Positions 42,039-52,684 of a stretch of 64,000 nucleotides of DNA are shown here, piece by piece. Origin of the DNA: Omphalotus guepiniiformis (taxonomy: Eukaryota > Basidiomycota > Agaricomycetes > Agaricales > Omphalotaceae); contig JAQOOI010000021.1 of NCBI GenBank assembly GCA_028554645.1, forward strand, positions 2,108,001-2,172,000, written 5' to 3'. Numbering within the stretch: the stretch's first letter is position 1; each line of letters opens with the position of its first letter. A model generated the notes under the pieces. It did no database searches and was not told where the DNA came from. It saw nothing but the letters and a program-made list of their open reading frames with translations. The translations under genes were made by a program, and so were the position numbers.

Positions 42039-43409
42039 TGATGAGAATGAAACGGGGAAATGAACTGCTAGAGGGCTAATGAACAAAAACCCAAAAACAA
42101 CCAAAACAACCAAGTCACTCGAAAGGTGCGAGTCTGAGGGGGCGTTGTCGAAGGTTCCGCACGACCAAACTTATGGCTTCTTTATTAGAACTTTATATCT
42201 TTATCACAAGAACTTTATAGCTGAGCTTTTAAAATGCACTAAGGCAAAAAGTAGCACAAGACGGTTTTTGAACAAGACAGGTGTTCACTGCACAATCACA
42301 ACCAATTGACCACAAGATCAAACAACCAATTCCAATAACACAACCAGTTCAATTCAACCAACAATGATCTTTATACAATATCGCAATAAACACCGGACTA
42401 TAAACAGACCAGGGCAACTTTATGTTTTTGGTAGGATTTCCCTTCACAGGCACGATTCACGTTATAAAGACGATCCCCAGTGACCCTGTGACTCTATGGT
42501 ACTCTCCTGGATTTTCTCTCTCCAAGTTACTGCCCTTTTATACATACTGCCAGTCCAAAATTAATAAAAACGGAAATTATAGCTAAACTGTTCTGTTTTA
42601 TATATATACCTATATCCGTGTATGTAGGTTGTAAGTATCTGTGTCAAGTATGTCCATTATTACTTGTTATAGATCTATTTTATGAGGCAAACCTCAAAAA
42701 TGCGTTTTAATTCCATTATTTTTATTATAGGCAATATTCAGCCCCTTTATTTCATTTTTACGGATTTCCTTGACATTTCTCGGGCATCCGGGTTCCATAG
42801 GATTAATCACCTGATAGAAATTATACCCCTCAAAGTATCACATTGTTTCGTCAAAGGAACTCCTTCAATTCAGTAGTATTCCGAGAAATTTTACTGATCG
42901 AGTTTTTACACCTCCTAACCGGTTTCTTGTCAAGCAATTTTCACCGGACAATTAATCGAAGCAAATTTCCTCGATCAACTTTTGTTCCTGGCGATTAATT
43001 AAGGAGTAAATACCCCACAACTATTCTAGATCCATTATTTCGACTCTATTTCGCGTTCCATCCATTTTTAGTTTCCGCCGGGTCTTTATTGACCAGAGGA
43101 AGATGTTCCCCTAATAATTATATGATGCAATTGACGTTGTGATGTCAGAGTTCTCATTACGAGATTGGGTGAGTCTGATTCAACAGTGGATGGCTATTGA
43201 ACAATTCTCTACATCACAACTGTACTGACTAGCCTAGAACCTTGATACACATGTTGTACCGTAGGTAATAGAACATGCTTTATTACTCAAATCACAACAC
43301 ATTTTGATTGACAAGGCGGGCACCTTTCAACCCTCTAATACCTCACTGCAAATGCCTAAAATGATTAATCACCTGGCTTTTAATGCAGGTGCCGAAAATC
43401 GGCGCATCA
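42039..43409 (-). repeat. 5' LTR of element B
   Basis: 1371 bp; TATA box on the minus strand at 42534-42542. Virtually identical to 28684-30054. Confidence 0.95.
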
Positions 43410-44056
43410 ACAGATTCGACAATCGTGGGGGCTTGGCTGCGGGTCCGATTAGCCTCCGGAACCATATTGAAGAACCATTCTTTCATATCTCTGGGTATAC
43501 CTGTGATAAAATAAAAGTTGCGTTCACTTGCGGTCAAAAGCCCATCTTTAAGCAGCGGCGCAGCGAATTTCTGGAACGCTTGGTTATACCTATCCACAGC
43601 ACCTTTAGAAGTAAACGATGACTTAGCAGATTGAGCCTGGCAGAACTTCCGCAAATCCTCCAGTGTCACCGTCGGCGTGAGGTCCATAGCCCCGTAGAGT
43701 GCAATAAGCATGTCCTTTGCGACTTTCCATGATTTCGTCCCGAGGTCGACATCGAATTCTGGCATGTAGCGTAGTGTGTCCTGTACGTCCTCGGTCGAGT
43801 AGAGGTAGATATAATCAACCCGTTCATTTTCATCGATATGTGCAGCTTCGGTGTGCCGCCGAATGACATCGAGGAACTGTTTTACCCTGATTTTGTCGAA
43901 TAATGGAGCATTTTGTGTTCCCGGGATGGGCATGGACACGATCAAGTGGGCGGAGGTATTCATGGCCGGCGGTGCGGAAGCTATTGTCTGTCGATCGCTG
44001 ATACTAGATCCGGTAAGGGACGAAAAACCTGATCCGATGACACTGTCAGTTGACAT
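43410..44056 (-). pseudogene. gag: 5' half of element C gag, cut by element B
   Basis: Starts with ATG at 44056, about 45 nt after the PBS ('MSTDSVIGSGFSSLTGSSIS'). The body has the helical, Trp/Tyr-containing character of a Gypsy capsid ('TKSWKVAKDMLIALYGAMDL', 'AVDRYNQAFQKFAAPLL'). It is truncated at the B LTR, where translation would hit a stop after a few dozen LTR codons. The other half is at 27941-28683. Confidence 0.85.
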
Positions 44057-44100
44057 ATGATATTTTGGTACTCAGCTGTGGAACTTTGGAAAACCTAGAA

Positions 44101-44118
44101 CCCCTGCGGTGGTCACCA
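44101..44118 (-). promoter_or_regulatory. Primer-binding site of element C
   Basis: Complement TGGTGACCACCGCAGGGG begins 1 nt after the 5' LTR. It starts with TGG as required, and differs from the A-family PBS, so a different tRNA is implied. Confidence 0.8.
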
Positions 44119-44119
44119 C

Positions 44120-44824
44120 TGTAGAAGGATGGGTTGTTGTACCCGGAGAAAGAGGTAGGGGAAGATAGGTCGAAGACAACGGCCTAAGCGTACCGATGAC
44201 AAAAGACCCAAGAGGGTAGCGTGATGAACTCTCCCAGACCTCGCGTAGCCTAGATAGATGTTCAGCAGATATGAGAATGCTCAATCACTTAGCTCAGGGC
44301 TCTTTGCTCTTAAGTTCAGGCTCTGCTCGATGATGATAAAATGGGGGAAAGAAAGATGAAGCCCCAATGAATGGCTTCCCCAGATTTATAGTACAAGATG
44401 ACAGACGACAAGCGCGAGAACGAGTGAAAATGGTAAGTACGCGGTCACATGTCTTGTGGGTGATTCCCAATTAGGTGCCCTCCTTCTCCTTGTCGTGTCT
44501 CCACCGGCTAACCACCATACTCGAATCCCCAGTGCTTTTGCCAGAGGGTGACCAATCCTCGACTCCACTTTCCCAAGGCGGGGCAATGCGACTGGTTTGG
44601 TGGCGTGGATGTTGATGGACTCAGATCGGGAGGAGCGTAAGTAAGGAAAGGAAAAACGAGGAATTCGAGGAAAACGCAAAATTCGTATCAGAATCAGACC
44701 TAAGAAGGAAATTGTAATGAGATGGATTTGAAGACCTAAGGCATATATCGGTGATGAGTTTCGGATAGCAATAAAATCGGTAGGAAATGTTGAAACGACG
44801 GGAAGGCCATACGGCACTTCCACA
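44120..44824 (-). repeat. 5' LTR of element C
   Basis: 705 bp, near-identical to 22360-23062; followed by TSD CAGT at 44825-44828. Confidence 0.9.
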
Positions 44825-45523
44825 CAGTGTACTTATAGAGGCACTGAGGGCATTTTCTAGTCATTGATCTCGTTGGGCTTCCGTATATTCTTCTTCGTTG
44901 ACATCTAGACCTCATAGCACCTCATAGATATGCAAATATCCAGCACTCAAAGTCCAATTCTGTCATTGCTTTACTAGCAAGTCATTATACAGTTATCTAG
45001 ACTGATCATTTTCATAGCTTTGACTGTTTGTTATCTTGAAATGAAATCAGCAATCATATATCTCTAATCATAAAGTGTTATCTCCAGCATATCATCAATC
45101 TGCAGTTTCTAGGAGGTTAGCTAAGTCCAAACAACCTGTTTTAATGGCTTGTTGATATCTCTAGCTTTGTCCTTTCGACATTATTCAGGCTCATGAGGCT
45201 GTTAAGCCAGTGTGTGTGTAGTTTCTTCTTTTCTAAGTCCTGTGGTTTACACAGATACTTAAATAGTGACTTCTAAACAAAGGGCTCTTTGCCAGGCAGG
45301 GTGGATCTGACCATACTGTACAGTCTCGCAGCAGGTAGTTACTTTGTTGAAGGTCTAGCGGCATATCAGCCATAAGATCTTGATATATAGTCATACACTG
45401 TAATCCTTTCACTTCTAGCCTTAACTAGTTTTGTTCTATGTTTTAGCTAGCACTATAGGACATAGTCTAGCCCTTTATTCCCATCATATTCATAGTAGAA
45501 ATCATTTAATTTCAGGTATTTCA
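44825..45523 (-). repeat. 5'-terminal part of the left-arm F-family LTR (piece 3)
   Basis: Inverted counterpart of 46622-47305, including 'gaggcactgagggcatttt' mirrored by 'aaaatgccctcagtgccc'. On the minus strand the LTR begins TGAAATACC at 45523. It joins 22359 once element C is removed. No TSD was found for this LTR. Confidence 0.8.
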
Positions 45524-45659
45524 GGTGTGTATGCATTTTCAGTGCAACACTGATTTATCCTTTGGTTTGTTTGGTTTCAGGATACATAGCAAGGAAACAG
45601 TATCTCTGCTAGTTGAAATATTCTATCAGCCAATACCTAGGTAAGTGTTTTGTTCCACC
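45524..45659. other. Unassigned spacer
   Basis: 136 bp between the F-family LTR and the G protease remnant; nothing recognised. Confidence 0.4.
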
Positions 45660-46621
45660 CAGGGACCCAGAGTCTATCAGGGCTCTTGCTCGCTGTCCAT
45701 TTACTTTCACAACAACTATTAATGGTCGACATATTTTGTGGGTAAAATTCTTGGCTAGGGTGGCATTACGTTGAATGCCATGATATCTTGTAGGTTTGAC
45801 ATGCAGGAAATCAGCTGCCATTAGGTCTATTATTCTTCCTTCATGTTCTGGAAAAACCAATCCAAATCAGGGAGTTTTTTTGGAGTTGAAGTCATTGATG
45901 TGTGGATCAGCATGTTTGCATCAAAGAGCTAGGTAGCAAGGTACAATCTCAAATATCTCATTCATCAAGGTTGCAAAGATGATGTATACCTGCACATTAG
46001 TAAACCTATCAGACAGAACTATACCAGTTCAACTATCACCCTTCCAAGCATATTGATATTCAAAATGGTCTGGCATATTTGATGTGACATTCAGGTGCTC
46101 AATCCAAGCCTTGGGAAGAACACAGCCAATTAGAGGACCATGCCTCGTATGTTGTTCAATAAATAAATCACGCAATTGTTGCTGACAAAACTTGCAGTAT
46201 TTATTAACAAGGTCATAGTCTGAGTCATACAAAGCCTCACATGATACTGTAAACTAGATATCATGTTCTTCATCCTCATCATATTGTAGATAATCAACTA
46301 CTTCATAGTGGTCGTGTTCATGATTACATTCAAAACACTGCATTTCTTTCTGGATATGGTCACCGACGGCGTCCATGTCATCTCCAAAATAATAGGTGAC
46401 TGAGCTTAATATTTCAGCCATAGCGTGCCCAAGCATATCCCCCAGGTGATATCAATCGTGTTTATTGTCATAGTTGCTGTGTAGATATCCTTGTACCTGT
46501 TTAGCAGTTACTCCGCCATGCAACCAAACACGTCCAGCTTTTCTATGGGTCATATCTTCAACACAGATGTCATCAGGCACATCACAGACAAAAACACTAA
46601 CATCATTTGTTAAAGCCGACC
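45660..46621 (-). pseudogene. Gag-side and protease remnant of Gypsy element G
   Basis: Minus-strand order: 'NDVSVFVCDVPDDICVEDM', 'HGGVTAKQVQGYL', 'MLGHAMAEILSSVTYYFGDD', 'HYEVVDYLQYDEDEEHDI', 'KYCKFCQQQL', then 'GRIIDLMAADFLHVKPTRYH' and the protease start 'RALIDSGSL' with DSG. These blocks are familiar from a basidiomycete Gypsy polyprotein and precede the RT found at 18600-20074. Several stops and frame changes make it inactive. The protease is cut just after its catalytic loop, so about 200-250 residues before the RT are missing. Confidence 0.68.
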
Positions 46622-48074
46622 TGAAATAGCTGAAATTAAATGATTTCTACTGTGAATATGATGGGAATAAAGGGCTAGACTATGTCCTATAGTGCTAGCT
46701 AAAATATAGAACAAGACTAGTTAAGGCTAGAAGTGAAAGGATTACATATATTAAGATCTTATGGCTGATATGCCGCTAGACCTTCAACAAAGTAACTACC
46801 TGCTGCGAGACTGTACAGTATGGTCAGATCCACTCTGCCTGGCAAAAAGCCCTTTGTTTGGAAGTCACTATCCAAGTATCTGTGTAATCCACAGGACTTA
46901 GAAAAGAAGAAACTACACACACACTGGCTTAACAGCCTCATGATCCTGAATAATGTCGAAAGGACAAAGCTAGAGGTATCGACAAGCCATTAAAATAGGT
47001 TGTTTGAACTTAGCTGACAGAAACTGCAGATTGATGATATGCTGGAGATAACACTTTATGATCAGAGATATATGATTGCTGATTTCATTTCAAGATAACA
47101 AACAGTCAAAGCTATGAAAATGATCAGTCTAGATAACTGTATAATGACTTGCTAGTAAAGCAATGACAGAATTGGACTTTGAGTGCTGGATATTTGCATA
47201 TCTATGAGGTGCTATGAGGTCTAGATGTCGAAATAGGAGAATATACAGAAGCCTAATGGAATAAATGACTAGAAAATGCCCTCAGTGCCCCTATAAGTAC
47301 ACTGTGAAATAGTTACGAAGATAAATAATAACAAAATACATAAGAGTAGCCCATTTAAAATGGCTCAAGGATATGATAACAAGAGTTTAGATGTACCAAA
47401 AACATTACTAAATCATAATACTTACACTTATATACCCAAGAACTGCACATAATTACCCTCTAGACATGCCTACCTACCAACTCAGTTATATTGTCTCTGT
47501 TTATATCTATTTTATACTCAATTTATCCCTCTGTTTCTTTTTACTTACTCCACTCAGTTTTACATCTATTATGAAATACTTACAAGCAGTAGAGTATATA
47601 TACTGTCATGTATAGGGTCGAGCACTCCAGATTATGACTGCCCGCCAAATTGGAGAACTTTACGTATCTTCTAGAGTGTTAAATCACATAAGGCCTCTTG
47701 ATTGTGAATATCAAGCCCCAATTCTTTGAGCTGGTAGAGGCAGACTACTAGGAATTGCAGTGCTTTAATAGAGTGCTAAATATCTGAACATCTGTTGTGT
47801 TTGATCTGTCTGTCTGTCTGTGTCTATCTGTCTGTGTCTGTCTGTCTGTGTCTGTCTGTCTGTTTCTATCTGTTTGCTGTTATTTGATACTCGTTGATGG
47901 GTCCAGACAGTGATCTTTTAGTTCAGTTAGTCTTTCCTACAGTCTAGCTTGACTTTAGTCAGTTTTCTGCATGTGGAATCTTTGCCAACGCCAGACTACA
48001 CCCACATTTACAAGGCAACCTTTTGAATCTAGATGAGTTCATATGTGTTAGAGTGCTCATTTCACTGCTGATTA
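46622..48074 (+). repeat. 5' LTR of decayed element F (right arm)
   Basis: About 1453 bp from TGAAATAGC to ...CTGATTA, followed by the same 2-nt spacer TC and PBS as in element A. A 'tatatata' lies near 47598, about 475 bp before the end, like the A LTR. It forms a 1.45-kb inverted pair with the split left-arm LTR, and preserves the uninterrupted sites of element C and of the GCTAG solo LTR. The end reads TA instead of CA, probably by C-to-T change. A TGTC microsatellite lies at about 47810-47865. Confidence 0.72.
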
Positions 48075-48076
48075 TC

Positions 48077-48094
48077 TGGAGCCCACTGCGAGGG
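48077..48094 (+). promoter_or_regulatory. Primer-binding site of element F
   Basis: TGGAGCCCACTGCGAGGG, one C-to-T difference (at a CpG) from the A-family PBS. Confidence 0.75.
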
Positions 48095-48388
48095 ATAGTT
48101 TCAGAAAACAATTATATTGAGTTTTACTCTTGAAAGACCCCTGTATCTAAATATCACTGTCTTTTGACCTTTGCAAATTGAATTGACAATTTGATTTGCC
48201 TCTCAAAATGTAAATTGTATATTTGCATAACACTTCAAGGTATTCTACTTCAAAACCAAGTCTCTTGCAAAGATTAGTGACTCTAGCTGTTGTGGAAAAT
48301 CTACACAAAATTCCCGTGAGGCTAGACAAAAGGATTAATATTCGAGTCTAGACTCCCTCATTATAGTAGAATCCCTGTTCAAAACAAC

Positions 48389-49687
48389 TTGCCTCTAACT
48401 AGAGAAAGGTATAGAGGAAGAAACAAAGTTTTAGGAGATATAAGACTACCAAGTCCTGAATTCTCGAATTTTACAAACATGCCTAATGAAGAAAATAATA
48501 TTACTGCTGGACCTGCTGGTCAAGGGCGAAACCCACAGCAGCAGAGACAACCAAATCCTTATGAGGCTGTGGCAAATCAAAATTCTGGAGGAAATCAGCT
48601 GTGTAGACCTCAACAAACTGAAGTTGTAGATGCATACTTATGAGAGCTACCTGATGATGTGCTTGCTGAAGTGCAAAACGAGCAGTTACCTAAAGTCTCA
48701 AAGAAGGCACCAATACTTGATAGAAATCATCCTGAAAGACTTATAGGATGGCTCGAGGACCTAGAGAAAATCTTTAGAACTTCAAATATAAGATCTGAGA
48801 TGGCAAAGATCCATCTAGCCTTGAAATATATGACTTATGAGATGAGAAAGGAGCTAGCTACACTTAATGCAGCTCCAGGAGAAGATTGGGAAATATTTAG
48901 AGTTGCTCTGCTAGACTGCTATCTGATTTCTAGTGATAAGGATGGCTATGGATTGAAGCAGAGGCTCATGAGTGTAATTGATAAGTACATGCTAGTTCCA
49001 TCTGGCCAACTAGAGAAGCTTTTAGCCTTCTCAAGGGCATCTCAGATTGAAGCAAAGAAGTTGATGAGTGGACATGCTGTCATCTCGAACTTCTAAGCAG
49101 TACAAGGATATTTAGCTGCTCTAGACGAGCAGTTTAGAAAGAGAGTTATTTGAAAGCTATCAACTAATGGTACTGGAGAAGGGATTTGTCAAAGAGATGA
49201 TCCTTGGACTCTAGAATAAGTAGTAAGAGCTGCAAAAGCTGTATGTGCTATTTCTCCTGATGAATTATATAATGTAGGAGTGAGTTAGAGCCTACCTGGT
49301 GTAATAAACACTAGAGCTAGACCCCTCTCGAGCTGACCATCTGTGACTGACAGGTTAACTGCTATAAAGCAGGAAGAAGCACAGAATGAGTAAGAAAGAA
49401 AGATTTTGTACATAGTAGATGATAATGAGACAAAAATTAAGACTATTCACCAGAAGCTAGACACTATGACAAACCAGAATCAAGAGATGATGAAGTCCTT
49501 GATAAGGATGGTACAATTGTCAAGTAGAAACACTGGAAATATAGGTCTAGTGTTATCATTGAATGTTAGTATGTCTTCTATGTCTACAAGAGGACTTCTG
49601 GACACGAGTGGAGTTATGCCTGCCTGCAATCTAGCTTGTTTCATGTGTGGAGGCAGAGGACATGACTCACAAAACTGTCCAGCTTAA
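48389..49687 (+). pseudogene. gag: Decayed Gag of element F
   Basis: Homologous to A gag: 'LAEVQNEQLPKVSKKAPILD' aligns with 'LKEIQNDKLPKKSKMAPIFD', and a zinc knuckle 'CFMCGGRGHDSQNC' lies near 49650. The whole stretch stays in one frame but carries about eight in-frame stops (for example 48641, 49094, 49684). Many could derive from CAA, CAG or CGA by C-to-T. This suggests decay by cytosine deamination rather than by indels. Not functional. Confidence 0.8.
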
Positions 49688-50040
49688 CATCACTTCATAA
49701 GTAAGAGATGGATGAAGCGAAATGCAAGGAATAGATGGGAACTAAAGGATGGGTTTGCCACTTCCTTGGATAAATGAAGGTGATAAAGAAACCAGAAAGA
49801 AAAAGAAAATCACAAAAGAAAAGAGATGAGATGTAGAAGTCCATCCTGATTAATTTCTATATGAAGTAGAATCCATGCCAAGTGTGTACCAGGTGCAGCT
49901 ACACAAAGCTAGCCCCCTTGGAATGGAAAATAATGAAGTTGATATATTGGCTGTACAAGTGCTTGAACAGCTAGAAAGGATGGAAGTTGAGTATAAGACC
50001 TTATCTGATGGGCAAGTGTCTATAAACACTCCTGGAGGTT

Positions 50041-50729
50041 TGAAAAACTAATACTTCCGATGAAGGAGCTTAAACAGGTGCTAGTTGGTACAAAGAAGTT
50101 ACCTAGCCCTGTTCCCAGCAAAGCTCCGGAGGAAGATAATGCTGGAAAGATCTCTAGACGCCTCGAAGTGCTAGAGCATCCTAAGAACTTTAATCGACAC
50201 TTGTATAAACCCATAATTGAATGAGTCATTGGAAACTCCTGAGCCTGAATTAGGCAAAGAGGCGTGCACGCATAATGTCCCGAAAACAAAAAACTTAAAT
50301 AAGAGACCATTTGATAACATAAAGCCTATTGAGAGACGAATTCAACCACCAAAAGAGGGTCTAGAAATGTTCCCAGTGACCACTAGAACACCTAGTATGG
50401 ATATAGAAGAGTCTTAAGGCTCAGCAAAGAAGAGAGTAATGTTTGACTTGCCTAAAGGTCCTGAATACAAACTACAAAGTGGCGTGTACAGGCCTGGGGT
50501 TGCTGAAGAAGTTGCAACAAAGATATTAAAGAGTGAAATACCTATAAGTATGGAAGAAGTAATTGCTATTTCCCCTACTTTGCAGAAAATATTGAATAGA
50601 AAGACTAAAAATAGTCGGGTATATAAGAGGCCTCTAAAGGCATTTGTACAAGAGATTAGAGATGAGGAGAACCCAGAAGATACGGATCTACACTGGGCAG
50701 TAAAGCATAATTCCCATAGCATTATGTAA
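50041..50729 (+). pseudogene. Decayed protease-linker region of element F
   Basis: Contains 'PGVAEEVATKILKSEIPISM' followed by 'EEVIAISPTLQKILN', which align with the block upstream of the protease in A ('GLEEEMAEKIFNMDITVPVG') and C. Stops at about 50415 and 50727. No catalytic DSG, RT or integrase follows; the element is truncated where the AT-rich repeat field begins. Confidence 0.72.
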
Positions 50730-52684
50730 GAAATATGCTGATAATATTTTGAGAATTATTAATGTAAGTCTTGAGATTTATTAAAGACTTATTTTTTATA
50801 GAATTTTTTAGAGTTATAATATATCTACCATACTTCTACAGTAAGTTTCAGAAGGTAGTATGATTTCTTGAGAGTGTGACAAGTTGTCACAGTGTAGGTC
50901 TTCCATTATTTCACCAAGAATTATGAAAATCTTATAATACAGATATATTATTATAATTTTCTTTCACTATATACTGGATTTACACTATAAATATGGGATT
51001 ATATATGTCTTGCACTGCATAGGCCTTATAGTCAAGATATCTCCAGGAACAAGCTAATAGAATAATAAAAAACACATGCTGATCTAAACAATAAATATCA
51101 TTTCAGTTTCTAGGGAAGTATTGAAAATTCATTTGCATAGTTTCAGGAATCTATATAATATACATAGTATCATCATATTCTCATGAAATTCTCATAAGTA
51201 TTGATTTTAGATTATAATACTTTCAGAGAAATATTGAATGTTAGTTTGCATAATTCCACAGATACATTGAAATGTGATTTACATAGTATGAACATAAATC
51301 TGAAGAAGTATTAATTTGTAATTCACATACTGTTATCATACCTCTAGAGAGAAGTATTTAATGATGGTTTACATAGTTCCAGAAATATATTCAAATTTAA
51401 TCCATAGAATTACTATGAATTTAGAAAAGTATTAATGATAATTGGCATTATGATTGTTTTAGAGAAATATTGAAAGTTAATTTGTACAGTTTCAGTGATC
51501 CATTCAAAGGTTGTATTATACATAGTATTAGTATTTCCAGAAAGACCTTGTTACTGGATTATGATAGTTTTAGAGAAGAATTGAATGTTAGTATAATAAC
51601 TCCAGAGATACATATAAAAGTAGCATAGAATAAACATAAATCTAGAGAAGTACTAAAGTATATTCCATATACTGCCACTATACTTCCAGAGTAGTATTAT
51701 TGAATTATCATATTTTCAGAGAGGTATTAGATGATAGTTTACATAGTCCTAGTGGTTTCCATAGATTTACAATAATTTTAGGGAAGTATTCAAATAAAAT
51801 CAGCATTGTTTCAGAGAAATATTGAAGGTTGATTTGTATAGTTTCAGTTACTCAAAGGTTGTATTATACATAGTATTAGTATTTTCAGAAAAATCTTGAT
51901 ACTGGATTATGATAATTTTAAAAAAGAATTGAATGTTAATTTGATAACTCCAGAGATACATATAGAAGTGGTTTACACAGTATCAACATAAATCTGGAGA
52001 AGTGTTAGTATGTGATTCTTCTATTTTCACATCTTCAGAGAAGTATTAATCATTAGTTTGCATAATTCCACAGAAGTATTAATATGTGGTCTACATAATA
52101 TTGTCATGTCTTAATATCACAGTTCAGAGAAGTATATTAGTTTGCCTAGTTCCAGAGATACACTCACAAGTAAAACCATAGTATTATCATAATTTCAGAG
52201 AAATATTGATAATAAATTGTAATGGTTTCAAGAAAGAATAATAGTTTGCATAGTTTCAGATATATATTCAAAAGTGATTTCTGTAAAATCACCATAATTT
52301 TAGGGAAGTATTAATATTGGATTTTCACAGTTCCAGAATAATATTCAATATCAGTTTGCATAACATCACAGAAGTATTAATATGCAGTCTATATAGTACC
52401 AGCATAAGTCAATAAAGATATTGATATTGAATTACCATAGTTCCAGTAGAGTATTGAATATTAGATTGCATAATTTTAAGATACTATTTAAAAGTTGTTT
52501 CCATAGTATTACTATACTTTCAGAAAAGTATTAACATTGAATGATAATAGTGTCAGAGAAGTAGTGAAATGTGATCTACATAGTGTTATCATAGTTCAAG
52601 AAAATTATGGATATGTTATTTACATAGTGTTATTGCAGTGTCAGAGAAGTATTGATATTGAATTATCACAATTCCAGGGAGGTA
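50730..52684. repeat. AT-rich degenerate tandem-repeat field
   Basis: No ORF. From about 51050 on, loosely periodic phrases recur many times: 'tttcagagaagtattgaat', 'gtttgcatagtttc', 'acatagtatta', spaced roughly 50-70 bp apart, with heavy substitution and indel noise. It looks like an old minisatellite. The first 300 bp is plain AT-rich sequence. Confidence 0.55.

Larger units (their letters stand above)
28684..43409 (-). mobile_element. Element B: complete A-family retrotransposon inserted in element C gag
   Basis: 14,726 bp in minus orientation: 5' LTR 42039-43409, PBS, gag, pro, pol, antisense genes 2 and 1 (therefore on the plus strand), PPT, 3' LTR 28684-30054. Flanking tetramers ACGG (28680-28683) and ACAG (43410-43413) are a 4-bp TSD with one CpG transition. 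I saw only one difference between its two LTRs, so it is the youngest datable insertion here. All coding frames are intact. Confidence 0.95.
22360..44824 (-). mobile_element. Element C: Ty3/Gypsy retrotransposon, minus strand, split by element B
   Basis: LTRs at 22360-23062 and 44120-44824, with TSD CAGT at 22356-22359 and 44825-44828. Excluding element B (28684-43409) and one copy of its TSD, it is about 7.7 kb. Minus-strand order: 5' LTR, PBS, gag, protease, RT-RNase H-integrase, a 174-aa extra ORF, 3' LTR. The empty site is preserved in the F LTR at about 47300-47306. It belongs to a family distinct from A/B: different LTR, PBS and pol sequence. Confidence 0.9.

Noticed and set aside
44825..47305. 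A DNA transposon with 700-bp terminal inverted repeats
   Set aside because: The repeats continue past the apparent ends once element C is removed (22359 leftward and 47305 rightward), and the right copy leads into a PBS and gag, so they are LTRs in opposite orientation.
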